Source: Flavobacterium caseinilyticum (GTDB lineage: Bacteria; Bacteroidota; Bacteroidia; Flavobacteriales; Flavobacteriaceae). From it: 64,000 nt of DNA. A program made the translations under genes and the position numbers. Under the pieces are notes generated by a model, which was given only the letters and a program-made list of their open reading frames with translations, did not search any database and was not told the origin of the DNA. Within the stretch, counting starts at the first letter, position 1, and each line of letters starts with the position of its first letter. The DNA lies in contig NZ_SMFM01000009.1 of the NCBI RefSeq assembly GCF_004349085.1, forward strand, positions 94,133-158,132, read 5' to 3'. Below are positions 36,502 to 45,947 of the stretch, piece by piece.

Positions 36502-39084
36502 ATGAAACTATTTAAAAAAAATAGTACTACCGCTTTCAGTTATTCTTGTAAAAAAACAATTCTATCATTTTGCATAGTAATATCCTGCTCTATTTACGGG
36601 CAGGATCATTCCAAAAAGAATATTGCTGAAGTAGAGTATGAAAGGTGGGGCAAATTAGAAAACAGAGCTATTTCCCAAAAGGGAAACTGGATATCATTTG
36701 ATATGCAGTACAGCAATGGTTCAGATACACTCTTTGTGAAACATACGCAGAAAAATATTGGATTTAGCTTTCCACTAGGAACACAGGGCAAATTTGGCGG
36801 TGAAATTGCATTTGGTGCCTTTCAAGGAGATAAAGTAATAGTAACCAACTTAGAAAGTAGTGAAAGTTATGTTATAGCGAATAGTGCTGCTTTTGAATTT
36901 GCAAATAGTGGGAAAATTATTGTGAGCTATTCCAATGATGGGCAATTAATCATGAGAACAATAAAAAACAAAGAAATCATCCGTGTTCCAAATGTAACGG
37001 AATACCAATTGGATCAGCCTAACAATATCCTGTTTTATCACACTAGCCATGAAGGGAAAAGTAATTTCGGAACAATAAATCTTAGGACAAACCAAAAAAC
37101 AGAATATCACACAACGCAAAACAAATTATCTGGTCTGATATTAGCAGAATATGGAAAAGGTGTTTTTTGGCTCGAAGAGGGCATTAACGGGAAATACACA
37201 AAACTGAACTTCTACAAAACCCAAGATAACAGTATTCAAACCTTTGAACCAAAATCATTCTTAAATTTTCCAGAAAAGCATGAAATTGTTACCACAAAAT
37301 CTTTCAAAATTTCAAGTGATGGTAAAAGGGTATTTTTTGGAATCGCAAAAGTCAAAGAAGAGACAACACCAAAAAAAGACGATGTCGAGGTTTGGGATAC
37401 AGAAGATTTATGGATTTATCCAAAAGCAAGCAGGGAAAATTTAGAAGGGTATTCCACTTTATTGGTTTGGTTTATTGAAGAAAATCGCTGGAATAGGATT
37501 ACAAGTAAAGAACTCCCTTTTGTACAGCTTAACGGCAGTAAATCAGTTGCATTACTTTACAATCCAACTGCATATGCACCTCATTTTAAGCGCTATGGTG
37601 AGGTTGACTATTTCTTGTACAATCTGGCTGATGGCACCAAAAAGTTATTTTTAGAAAAGCAACCTGGCGAAAATTACTTATTGTCTTTTTCCCCAAATGG
37701 AGCGTACATATGCTATTTTAAAGATAAAAATTGGTGGCTGTACAATATAAAAACACAATCTACGGTGTCAATTGTTCCACCTGCAGGTTCCGAATGGGTT
37801 TCAAATGATTTAAAGTACATAACAAGACCACATGTTTTTGGAATGAAAGGATGGAGTGATAATGGAGAATATCTTTTGGTACAAGATGAGTTTGATATTT
37901 TTAAATTTGATATAAAAACAAGTAAACTAAAACGGATTACAAGCGGACGAGAAAGCGGTACTCACTTCACTGTAGATGGTTCGAACATCAAGCAAATAGG
38001 AAATGATAATTACAACGGTTGGGCTCTTACTGAAATTAATGCGACTAATGATTTAATCGTCTCATCAAGAAATGCAACCACCAAAGCACAACAATTCAAA
38101 TTAGTTTCGACATCCAATATTTTAATTCCAGTAGCTAACAATGATACAAAATCAGATGAATTGCGAAGAGCCAATAATGAAGTCTATGTCTATCGAGAAC
38201 AATCACATAATCAGTCTCCAAGAATTGTATCTTTTAAAAATGGTGTAAATAAAGTTCTGTTTGAAAGCAATACCCATGATAAAAACTTTAATCAAGGAAA
38301 GGTAGAACTAATTTCATTTTCAAATTCAAAAGGAGACAAACTGCAAGGATTATTATATTATCCAGTAAATTATGAAGTAGGTAAAAAATATCCGATGATA
38401 ATCAATGTGTACTCCCAAATCACTAACTCATTGCATGAATATTGCATTCCGACTTTATACAACGATACCGGTTTTAATGTGAAACATTTTGTGCAACAGA
38501 ATTATTTTGTACTAATGCCTGATGTGAAATATTATGAAGGAGAAACCGGAAATAGTGCACTGGATTGTGTTGTTGCTGCAAACAATGCAGTTGCAAAAAC
38601 TGGAATGATTGACACCAAGCATATTGGCTTAATAGGGCATTCTTTCGGAGGTTATGAAACAAATTACATTATTACAAAATCGAATATTTTCGCAGCGGCA
38701 GTATCGGGTGCAGCAATTTCAGACATGGTAAGTTGGTATTTTAGTAACTCAAAAAGTCTCAATATTCCAGAATTATGGAGAAGTGAATCGCAACAATGGA
38801 GAATAGGAAAATCTATTTATGAAGACAAAGAGTTGTACCTAAAAAATTCACCAATACTTTATGCAGATAATGTTACTACACCATTACTGTCTTGGGTGGG
38901 TAAAATGGAGACTAATTTACCCTACGAACAGAGTTTACTTTTTTATAATGCATTGAGGAGAGCCAAGAAAAAGAATGTATTATTAGTATACCCAAAAGAC
39001 CAGCATGTAATTGTAATCAAGGAGAATAAAATGGACCTTACAAAACGAATTACCGATTGGTTTGACCAATATTTAAAGGAATAA
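36502..39084 (+). CDS. S9 (prolyl oligopeptidase) family peptidase
   Basis: The ATG at 36502, just past the susD stop, gives 860 residues with a signal peptide (LSFCIVISCSIYGQ). An N-terminal propeller-like region is followed by an alpha/beta hydrolase domain with nucleophile motif GLIGHSFGGYE and probable catalytic His in KDQHVIVIKE. At the expected Asp site the sequence reads GKMETNLPYEQS where family members usually have a GxxDxxVP-type pattern, so the acid may be Glu. It would cut peptides in the periplasm or at the surface. A strong bidirectional terminator follows. Confidence 0.87.
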   Translation: MKLFKKNSTTAFSYSCKKTILSFCIVISCSIYGQDHSKKNIAEVEYERWGKLENRAISQKGNWISFDMQYSNGSDTLFVKHTQKNIGFSFPLGTQGKFGGEIAFGAFQGDKVIVTNLESSESYVIANSAAFEFANSGKIIVSYSNDGQLIMRTIKNKEIIRVPNVTEYQLDQPNNILFYHTSHEGKSNFGTINLRTNQKTEYHTTQNKLSGLILAEYGKGVFWLEEGINGKYTKLNFYKTQDNSIQTFEPKSFLNFPEKHEIVTTKSFKISSDGKRVFFGIAKVKEETTPKKDDVEVWDTEDLWIYPKASRENLEGYSTLLVWFIEENRWNRITSKELPFVQLNGSKSVALLYNPTAYAPHFKRYGEVDYFLYNLADGTKKLFLEKQPGENYLLSFSPNGAYICYFKDKNWWLYNIKTQSTVSIVPPAGSEWVSNDLKYITRPHVFGMKGWSDNGEYLLVQDEFDIFKFDIKTSKLKRITSGRESGTHFTVDGSNIKQIGNDNYNGWALTEINATNDLIVSSRNATTKAQQFKLVSTSNILIPVANNDTKSDELRRANNEVYVYREQSHNQSPRIVSFKNGVNKVLFESNTHDKNFNQGKVELISFSNSKGDKLQGLLYYPVNYEVGKKYPMIINVYSQITNSLHEYCIPTLYNDTGFNVKHFVQQNYFVLMPDVKYYEGETGNSALDCVVAANNAVAKTGMIDTKHIGLIGHSFGGYETNYIITKSNIFAAAVSGAAISDMVSWYFSNSKSLNIPELWRSESQQWRIGKSIYEDKELYLKNSPILYADNVTTPLLSWVGKMETNLPYEQSLLFYNALRRAKKKNVLLVYPKDQHVIVIKENKMDLTKRITDWFDQYLKE

Positions 39085-39087
39085 AAA

Positions 39088-39119
39088 AATAAGTGCAGTT
39101 TGAATAAACTGCACTTATT
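39088..39119. terminator. Bidirectional terminator between convergent genes
   Basis: AATAAGTGCAGTTT (39088-39101) and AAACTGCACTTATT (39106-39119) form a perfect 14-bp stem with a 4-base loop, between the S9 peptidase and the convergent DUF6520-like gene. Confidence 0.85.
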
Positions 39120-39126
39120 CGTTAAT

Positions 39127-39405
39127 CTACGGATTAACAGTTCTAAAAAGCGGCGTAGCACAGTTCGTTTCACTATCTTTATCGTATACTTGTGAAGAAC
39201 CACTCATACAAAAAGCATTTCCAGTAACATCGCAATCTACGTTTACCAGTTTACAACTGGAAGGGAGTGGTGAATGGATATAACCATTAATAATTGCAGT
39301 AGCCGTTTGGCTTTCTGTAGCCGTACTAGTGGTTACAGCAGCAGCACTAGCCAATGAGAATGCTACCATTGGAAGCACCATCAATTTTAAAAAATCTGTT
39401 TTCAT
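39127..39405 (-). CDS. DUF6520-like secreted Cys-containing small protein
   Basis: A 92-residue protein with a signal peptide (MKTDFLKLMVLPMVAFSLASAAA), a Thr/Ala-rich segment and a short domain with four or five Cys (SSCKLVNVDCDVTGNAFCMS ... ETNCATPLFRTVNP). The pattern matches the DUF6520 small proteins of Flavobacteriia (name from memory). Such proteins sit beside MauE/DoxX-like membrane proteins, as here (89-base gap, same direction). The mature part could form two disulfides. Function unknown; it could be a secreted peptide precursor or a redox protein. Confidence 0.75.
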   Translation of the reverse strand: MKTDFLKLMVLPMVAFSLASAAAVTTSTATESQTATAIINGYIHSPLPSSCKLVNVDCDVTGNAFCMSGSSQVYDKDSETNCATPLFRTVNP

Positions 39406-39494
39406 AATAAAAAAATTAATAATTATTATTTCGATCTACTCTTTTCTACAGGTTTTCGATCTTACCCCTGATACTGGCCAGTATATCTTTAATT

Positions 39495-40979
39495 TTATTT
39501 TTTTAGTTGCGTTAAAATTGGGGCTCCAAAAGTATATTTTACAATTTGATGTCCTACTATTGCATACAAGGCCTTTTCAGTTATCAATAAATCACTCATT
39601 TTCATTTTATTTTCGTGGTAGATGTAGAAACTGAATAGATAGATTTTTTTCGTAATATCATAAACATCAATTATAGAAGCATAGTTCCAATTTTTTTTAC
39701 TTTCATAACGACCACGAAGCCCTGATTGATTAAACAAAAGTTGATCAAAGGCAGCACTTCTTAAATTAACAGTATAAGGCGGAGCTGCAAGTTTACTATC
39801 CCCTGATTTTTTGACTCTGACTACTTTTAATTTAGCTTTGGTAGTGGTATCAATAGTCGTAACGCGATGGACAAGTTGTAAAGCTGTATCGGCTACAATA
39901 AATTGATTTCGATAAAAATACGTGTAAACGATTTTCTTTAAACCCTCACTGTAAGTCAGGGTTCCGTCCGTGTCAAAAATACCGTCTATTTGTTTTTGCA
40001 ATAAGTGCTTTTGCTTTCTAATTTTTAAAGAATCATCTAAAGCTATGGTACCCAATATATTTTCGTAAGTACCTAATTGTTGCCCTCTAAATACACAAAG
40101 AGTAGAATCAATTGGTTGTAATGTAGTAAAGTAAGGTTTTTTGGTAACCCAAATGGTAGCTTTCCAATCTGAAACTAAACCCCGATAAATGATAGGAATA
40201 GAACCATCATAAAGAAAAAAATGAGCACCCACAATTTTTGTTTTAACGGCTCTAAAAGGTAAAGTATCCGGAATAAGTTGAATAGAATATTGTTTTTTAT
40301 GTTGCAATGTGCTGTTAAACTCAATGATAGTTAATGGAGAAATGGTGTTTCCTAAATAGATCTTTCCTTTAGAGTGGCCGGCAAAGTAAAATCCATAATT
40401 ATTTAAATTTTTTGTTAGAGTTCTTGATACAACGTTAGGAGTAAATCGACGAATAAATGGATTTTGCTTCTGCATAGTATCCTCTGATGATAGAAATAAA
40501 AAAACAACGAAAAGCACACTTGATACTACTATTAATAACAGTGAGATAATCCCTTTTTTATCATATTGATGAAGCAACAGACTGCAACTACCTATGAAAA
40601 TGAAAAAAAGGTTGAAAATCAAGTGTTCAGTCCATCCTAACTTTTCTAAAATTCCACCACAAGAGCATGGAATAAACGAACTAAAATTCAAAATCAAAAT
40701 AATATATGTAGTAAAAACAGTCATTAAGCCCACTGATAAATAAAGGGCCTTTATTCGACTTACTCGCAGAGATAAAGCAACTACTAGTCCCAATTCCGCA
40801 AAAATTACAAGAAACGAGATAGAAGCAGCATAAGCACTTAAAAGTGGAGACTGGCCTAATTGTGTTTGAAAGTTTTCAAAATCAATTAGTTTACTGATCG
40901 CAGCATAAGTAAATAAAACGATATACAGGAAGCACACCATTTCTAAAAATACATTTTGTAATTTAATATTCAGTTTCAT
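39495..40979 (-). CDS. MauE/DoxX-like membrane protein with a large extra domain
   Basis: The 494 residues start with a four-helix MauE/DoxX-like module (about 1-150) holding the conserved pair in FIPCSCGGILEKLGW. A further helix (ISLLLIVVSSVLFVVFLFL) is followed by a soluble domain of about 320 residues rich in beta-strand patterns (GKIYLGNTISPLTIIEFNS, STLCVFRGQQLGTYENILG), probably propeller-like. MauE is known from methylamine dehydrogenase maturation, where it aids disulfide or cofactor formation. Together with the DUF6520-like neighbour this suggests thiol chemistry on a secreted small protein (inference). Confidence 0.75.
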   Translation of the reverse strand: MKLNIKLQNVFLEMVCFLYIVLFTYAAISKLIDFENFQTQLGQSPLLSAYAASISFLVIFAELGLVVALSLRVSRIKALYLSVGLMTVFTTYIILILNFSSFIPCSCGGILEKLGWTEHLIFNLFFIFIGSCSLLLHQYDKKGIISLLLIVVSSVLFVVFLFLSSEDTMQKQNPFIRRFTPNVVSRTLTKNLNNYGFYFAGHSKGKIYLGNTISPLTIIEFNSTLQHKKQYSIQLIPDTLPFRAVKTKIVGAHFFLYDGSIPIIYRGLVSDWKATIWVTKKPYFTTLQPIDSTLCVFRGQQLGTYENILGTIALDDSLKIRKQKHLLQKQIDGIFDTDGTLTYSEGLKKIVYTYFYRNQFIVADTALQLVHRVTTIDTTTKAKLKVVRVKKSGDSKLAAPPYTVNLRSAAFDQLLFNQSGLRGRYESKKNWNYASIIDVYDITKKIYLFSFYIYHENKMKMSDLLITEKALYAIVGHQIVKYTFGAPILTQLKK

Positions 40980-41067
40980 ATTGCTTTATATTTAAAAGCA
41001 AAATTCTGAATTATAAAATAACAACACTTGTCTTTTTGGGAGTAAGAGATATCTAAAAGGGATAAAT

Positions 41068-41988
41068 TTAATCCTCGTCTACCAAAATAAAATCAACTTC
41101 ATTTCGCTTTAATTCGTTCGGAGAAAAACCAAATTGTTTTTTAAAAGATTTTGAGAAATTGGGATAATTATTAAAACCATTCATGACAGAAATGTTTTTT
41201 AACGGTATTCCAGTATGTTCAATCATAAAGAAAGCTCTTTTGAGTCGCTCTTGATTATAAAACTGATAAATACTAGTCTTAAAAAAATGGCGAAAACCAT
41301 CTTTTAATTTATGTTCATTAGTACCAAATTTAGAAGAAAGTACCTTTAAGGAGGGAAGGGGTTCTTCAAGGTGTGCTAAAATATAATCATAAAGTTTTTG
41401 AATCAATAATGCATCTGCCTTTCGAGTTTTATTATGTTTCTCGTTTTCATTCCCATACAGTAAAGGACTATAAGTATCTTGACGTGCAGGAGTAACCAGA
41501 TTTATTATAATTTCCGAACGATTAACCAACCTTACAATGTTACTGGCAATCGAAATAGGTAAATGTTCTTTAGGTGTAAAATCTAATGTAATAGTTATAG
41601 GCAAAGTACTATTTGCATCAAGTACTTCTTGAAGTTGTTCAAAAGAAACTGTAGTAATAATGTCCGCCAAAGATAGGTTTATCAACTCAGATTCGGAATG
41701 ACCCAAAAAGGAAGTAACTTCAGGAGTAAAGCTCTTGATTAAAAAAGAGAAATCTAAAACAAATGTACTTAGAGCTGTAACTTGAAAGGTCTTATGTGTA
41801 TTAATGTAACCAATTTGAAAAACCGACTCCTTCATTTCTTCCGCTACCATATTAATTAAAACAACTATCGTTTCCAATTCTTCATCATTTGAACTTAAAG
41901 GAATGCGAGTGTTGAAATTGCCACGTGCCATCTCAAATAACATTTGATGAATTGTAACAATACGCTCTTCGTTGTATGTTTTATTCAT
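41068..41988 (-). CDS. AraC-family regulator with PAS-like N-terminal region
   Basis: The ATG at 41988 gives 306 residues. The N-terminus has a HAMP-like helix pair (MARGNFNTRIPLSSNDEELE) and a PAS-like sensor region (TFVLDFSFLIKSFTPEVTSF). The C-terminal 100 residues are an AraC double helix-turn-helix (SLKVLSSKFGTNEHKLKDGF and ISVMNGFNNYPNFSKSFKKQ then FGFSPNELK). It likely senses a ligand or redox state and binds direct repeats. Four 20-21-bp-spaced repeats at 42470-42545 are the natural candidate site. It lies 29 bases after the STAS-like gene in the same direction. Confidence 0.88.
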   Translation of the reverse strand: MNKTYNEERIVTIHQMLFEMARGNFNTRIPLSSNDEELETIVVLINMVAEEMKESVFQIGYINTHKTFQVTALSTFVLDFSFLIKSFTPEVTSFLGHSESELINLSLADIITTVSFEQLQEVLDANSTLPITITLDFTPKEHLPISIASNIVRLVNRSEIIINLVTPARQDTYSPLLYGNENEKHNKTRKADALLIQKLYDYILAHLEEPLPSLKVLSSKFGTNEHKLKDGFRHFFKTSIYQFYNQERLKRAFFMIEHTGIPLKNISVMNGFNNYPNFSKSFKKQFGFSPNELKRNEVDFILVDED

Positions 41989-42026
41989 AAGATTCAACTT
42001 TTAATTCTTTTTTCTTAAATTAAACG

Positions 42027-42410
42027 CTAAACAAACCCTTTTAGATAAATTAAAGCGTCATCTTCTTTCGTGAAAATTTGAGTAGGTACAGAGGGCTTAC
42101 TAATCTCTACATAAAAAGTACTAATAATCAAGGAAAGTTTTTCATGTACAATAAGTGCTACTGCTTGCGTCAAAATAGAGCCCGACTGTGCTAAATGATC
42201 TCTTCCAGCTTTCTCAGTAGCAACAACACCTCTAATATCACATAAAATAGGATAAGTGCATTCGTTTTGAAAATGAATTCTATCGGTTACAACGCACTGG
42301 GCTACTCTTAAATCAATAGTAGTGTTAGGTTTGTATTCAAAAAAGAGAATGCCCCCAGAGATCCAAAACCTGGCAAAATCATTCTCATAAAAATCATGTG
42401 CTGCAATCAT
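42027..42410 (-). CDS. STAS-like small protein (DUF7793-like)
   Basis: A 127-residue cytosolic protein with an STAS-like pattern: beta-strands (FARFWISGGILFFEYKPN), then YPILCDIRGVVATEKAGRDH and helices. I recall related proteins named DUF7793 beside PLP enzymes and AraC regulators in Bacteroidota ICEs, but cannot check. STAS-like proteins often act as protein partners in signalling. It is divergently transcribed from the PLP enzyme gene across the phased repeats. The candidate -7 element TATTTTTG at 42447-42440 is within this region. Confidence 0.6.
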   Translation of the reverse strand: MIAAHDFYENDFARFWISGGILFFEYKPNTTIDLRVAQCVVTDRIHFQNECTYPILCDIRGVVATEKAGRDHLAQSGSILTQAVALIVHEKLSLIISTFYVEISKPSVPTQIFTKEDDALIYLKGFV

Positions 42411-42469
42411 GTTTTATGGATTTAATTTTTCTAATTTAACAAAAATATAAACATCTATTAATAAGTCAC

Positions 42470-42545
42470 TTGCCAATTTGGGATTATTTGTTGCAATTTG
42501 GATGTTTTAGTTGTCAATTCGGGACTTTGACTTGTTATATTGGGA
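42470..42545. promoter_or_regulatory. Four helically phased direct repeats in a divergent promoter region
   Basis: Repeats start at 42470 (TTGCCAATTTGGGA), 42491 (TTGCAATTTGGATG), 42511 (TTGTCAATTCGGGA) and 42532 (TTGTTATATTGGGA). Centres are 20, 21 and 21 bp apart, that is two turns of DNA, so all face the same side of the helix. This spacing equals that of AraC half-sites. The repeats lie between the STAS-like gene and the PLP enzyme gene, with an AraC regulator next door. Confidence 0.65.
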
Positions 42546-42631
42546 GTATTGAGGTATTAGATGAAATAACTTTCAATTTTTATGATGAATTTTAGATATC
42601 TAATTTTTAAAACAACCTAAACAATTTAAAA

Positions 42632-45061
42632 ATGGCAAAAATTAAGCACAATAATTTCATAGACACAGTCGATGAGGTTTTATCAGGAGCAAAAAAAGAA
42701 GGAGTACTACATCTCTATGCTGAAGACAAAATATTGACAGGTAGAACAATCAAAATTAAAGGAAAAGAAATGTTTCATTTTGGTACAACTGGCTACTTGG
42801 GACTCGAACAAGACATTCGGTTGAAACAGGCTGCAATAGCAGCCATAAACAATTATGGTACACAATTCCCACTTTCTAAGTCATATATTTCACATCCGCT
42901 TTACAGTGAACTAGAGCAAAAAATAGAATTAATGTATGGCATACCACCAATTATAACAAAGAACAGTACATTAGGACATTTAGCTGTTATTCCGACATTG
43001 TTAAGAGATGAAGATGCCGTAATAATGGATCATCAAGTACATTGGAGTGTACAAAATGCGTGTCAGCTTTTAAAGCTACGGGGAATTCCAGTAGAAATGA
43101 TCAGACATAGCAATTTGGATATGTTAGAAGATAAAATCAAACAATTAATTACCAAATGCAATAAAATCTGGTATATGGCTGATGGAGTATATTCCATGTT
43201 TGGTGATTATGCACCTATCCCAGAATTATTGGCTTTAACTCAAAAATATCCTCAGCTTAATCTCTATTTTGACGATGTTCATGGTATGAGTTGGCGAGGT
43301 AAAAATGGAACTGGTTTTATTTTTGATGCAATAAAAGAACTTCCCGAAAATTGTATTGTGGTGAGTACACTAAGCAAAACTTTTGGAGCCAGTGGTGCGA
43401 CGGTATTTTGCAGGAATCAGAAACTAAGAGATAAAATCAAAAATTTTGGCGGACCATTAACCTTTTCCGCTCAGTTAGAACCTGCATCTGTAGCAGCAGC
43501 AATCGCTTCGGCAGACATTCATTTATCTCCTGAAATAGAATTGAAACAAAAAGTGCTAGCGGATAAAATCGATTATTTTAACCAGTTATTATCAAACGGA
43601 AACCTCCCCATAATTTCAAAAAATGATTCGCCAGTGTTCTTTTTGGGTATGGGTACGCCTGCAACAGCTTATAAGTTTGTGCATCGCCTATTTGAAGAAG
43701 GATTTTTTCTGAACTTGGGAATTTATCCAGCAGTTCCAATAAAGAATACAGGAATCAGAATAACATTATCGAGCCACAATAAGCTAGAAGATATTACAGC
43801 CTTAGCTGATGCAATGGAATACCATTTTCCCAAAGCTTTGGAAGAAACAAATAGTAGTGAAATCAAAATCAGACGGGCTTTTGGAATGGACAATAAAAAA
43901 GCAGAAAATATTTCACAATCAAAAGAGCAGGAGCTTTTTATCGAAGAAAAAAATACCATTCAAGATATTGAAAAATCAGCATGGAATCAATACATGGGAA
44001 AACAAAATATTTTCGATTGGGATGGAATTGTTTATTTAGAAAAAACATTTAGTCAGCATCCAGACCCGACTAACCAATGGGATTTTTACTATTATATCAT
44101 TAAAGACAACAAAGGTATCATAGTATTAATGACCTTTGTTACCTACGGTCTTTGGAAAGACGACATGCTGGCTACTGAGTCGGTTTCTATCCATTTGGAA
44201 GAAATAAGAAAGACTAATCCTTTATACCTCACCTCAAGAGTATTGGGTATGGGCTCTCTATTTACCGAAGGAGAACACTGCTTTATCAATCAGGAACATC
44301 CTTTGGCAGAAAAAGCATTGAAACTATTATTGGATAAGCTAGAAGAAAAATTCAATGACTTAAATGCAGACATGTTAGTTTTAAGAGATTTCGAAAAAGA
44401 CAACAGCTACAACAAAATAATAGTAGATCAAGGTTATTTCAAAATAGACATGCCGGAATCCTGTGTAATTGAAAATCAAGTTTGGCATTCACACGAAGAG
44501 TTTACAAAAACATTATCGTTGCGTTCCCGTAAACATTTCAATAAAGAGATAGAACCTTATGAGAAGTACTATGATGTTGTAATAAAAGATAAATTGAGCA
44601 AATCAGAAATAGGAAGAGCATATCAACTCTACAACAATGTAAAAGACAATAATTGCGCTATCAATACATTCCGATACACCCAAGAAATTTTCGAAAACAT
44701 GAATGAAAGTCCCAACTGGGAATTTATAGTATTAGCCCTGAAAGTAGAGCCTGAAAATCCATTTGTAGGAGTTATGTTTTGCTACAAAAATGACAATCAT
44801 ACCTATGTACCGGAATTAATAGGTATGGATTATAAATGGGCGAAAGAATACCAACTGTACAGGCAATTGTTATTTCAAACCATAAAAAGAGCTAATGATT
44901 TGCAACTTCAAAAGATAGATTTTGGAGTGTCAGCCTCATTTGAAAAAAGAAAATTAGGAGCTAGGATAATTCCAAAAGTAGCCTATGTTCAGACAAGAGA
45001 TAATTACGCAATGGAACTTATGAATACTTTGCAAAATGATTACAAATCAATTGCAAAATGA
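42632..45061 (+). CDS. PLP-dependent alpha-oxoamine-synthase-like enzyme fused to a GNAT domain
   Basis: The 809 residues have two parts. Residues 1-400 are an alpha-oxoamine-synthase/aminotransferase fold-I domain: substrate loop GTTGYLGLEQDIRL, Asp/His PLP contacts in YFDDVHGMSW, and the Schiff-base Lys249 in STLSKTFGASG. The C-terminal half (about 450-809) contains a GNAT/FemAB-like acyltransferase (SLRSRKHFNKEIEPYEKYYD, ELIGMDYKWAKEYQLYRQLL, QKIDFGVSASFEKRKLGARI). The first domain would condense an amino acid with an acyl thioester, as in CqsA, Spt or sulfonolipid CFAT; the second may acylate the product. RteC follows 31 bases later in one operon. Confidence 0.88.
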   Translation: MAKIKHNNFIDTVDEVLSGAKKEGVLHLYAEDKILTGRTIKIKGKEMFHFGTTGYLGLEQDIRLKQAAIAAINNYGTQFPLSKSYISHPLYSELEQKIELMYGIPPIITKNSTLGHLAVIPTLLRDEDAVIMDHQVHWSVQNACQLLKLRGIPVEMIRHSNLDMLEDKIKQLITKCNKIWYMADGVYSMFGDYAPIPELLALTQKYPQLNLYFDDVHGMSWRGKNGTGFIFDAIKELPENCIVVSTLSKTFGASGATVFCRNQKLRDKIKNFGGPLTFSAQLEPASVAAAIASADIHLSPEIELKQKVLADKIDYFNQLLSNGNLPIISKNDSPVFFLGMGTPATAYKFVHRLFEEGFFLNLGIYPAVPIKNTGIRITLSSHNKLEDITALADAMEYHFPKALEETNSSEIKIRRAFGMDNKKAENISQSKEQELFIEEKNTIQDIEKSAWNQYMGKQNIFDWDGIVYLEKTFSQHPDPTNQWDFYYYIIKDNKGIIVLMTFVTYGLWKDDMLATESVSIHLEEIRKTNPLYLTSRVLGMGSLFTEGEHCFINQEHPLAEKALKLLLDKLEEKFNDLNADMLVLRDFEKDNSYNKIIVDQGYFKIDMPESCVIENQVWHSHEEFTKTLSLRSRKHFNKEIEPYEKYYDVVIKDKLSKSEIGRAYQLYNNVKDNNCAINTFRYTQEIFENMNESPNWEFIVLALKVEPENPFVGVMFCYKNDNHTYVPELIGMDYKWAKEYQLYRQLLFQTIKRANDLQLQKIDFGVSASFEKRKLGARIIPKVAYVQTRDNYAMELMNTLQNDYKSIAK

Positions 45062-45092
45062 CGATAGATATTGACAACTAATATTTAAAAAG

Positions 45093-45926
45093 ATGTTTGA
45101 AAAAGCGATCGAATCATTTAATGCTGTCTGCAATGAAATTTTAGAGGCAAACGATACAATGCAAAATAAGGCTTGTAATGGAATTGTATTGTGTAATAAA
45201 ACATTAACGAACTTAAAAGAGATAGTTGATAAAAATGATTTCAACACCGTTCCGGAGGAGATCGATTTTTTCAAAAATATCAAACCCGTTCCTATGAGTT
45301 TATTGATCTATTTTACAGAAGTGCGTTCCTGCGAGCTAAGAATGCCAAAAGCGGGTAACACTTATAAAGTCGAATTCCTCCAAAAAGAATTGCGGAAAAT
45401 TAATAAGTTCTTTTACAGAAATGCCGATTTTGTGCATTATATGGAACAAGGATACAGTTATCTGGATCATCAATTCTTTACTCGAAACCATCGCGATAAT
45501 TTTCCCTTTACACCTATGACTGATTATTACCAATTTCCGGAATTTTCAACATCGCAAGACATGCTCTGGGCAAAAGTAAAGGCGATGTATCGATTTATTC
45601 ATTACATCCGACAAGCACTAAAAAGACTAAAAGTGGATGATTCTGATATTTTTGAAGAAAAAAAGCATAAAGTATTGGTATGGACAGGGCCAAAAACAGC
45701 TTTGACAGAATTAATCTACGCCTTGTTTTCTAATGGAACAATCAATCATGGTGCGGCAGATATTAATATGATAACGACATCATTTGAAGATTTTTTCAAC
45801 ATCAAACTAGATAACATTTATAAAACCTATACTGAAATTAAAGCACGTAAAAGCAGTAAGACAAAATTTCTGGAGGAATTAACGCTAAACCTACAGCAAA
45901 AAATGTATAGAGAAGACCAAGAATAA
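45093..45926 (+). CDS. rteC: RteC-domain protein
   Basis: A 277-residue protein with RteC-family features in the C-terminal half (HKVLVWTGPKTALTELIYAL and NHGAADINMITTSFEDFFNI). In CTnDOT, RteC switches on excision genes and so controls ICE transfer. Here it sits directly downstream of the PLP/GNAT gene on the same transcript and just before the excisionase-like HTH gene. This suggests that production of the PLP enzyme's product and excision control are linked (inference). Confidence 0.85.
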   Translation: MFEKAIESFNAVCNEILEANDTMQNKACNGIVLCNKTLTNLKEIVDKNDFNTVPEEIDFFKNIKPVPMSLLIYFTEVRSCELRMPKAGNTYKVEFLQKELRKINKFFYRNADFVHYMEQGYSYLDHQFFTRNHRDNFPFTPMTDYYQFPEFSTSQDMLWAKVKAMYRFIHYIRQALKRLKVDDSDIFEEKKHKVLVWTGPKTALTELIYALFSNGTINHGAADINMITTSFEDFFNIKLDNIYKTYTEIKARKSSKTKFLEELTLNLQQKMYREDQE

Positions 45927-45947
45927 AGCCTTAACCACTATGCCCAC

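Noticed and set aside
39329..39634. Plus-strand ORF of 101 residues across the DUF6520-MauE gap
   Set aside because: It is antisense to two recognisable minus-strand genes and has no domain.
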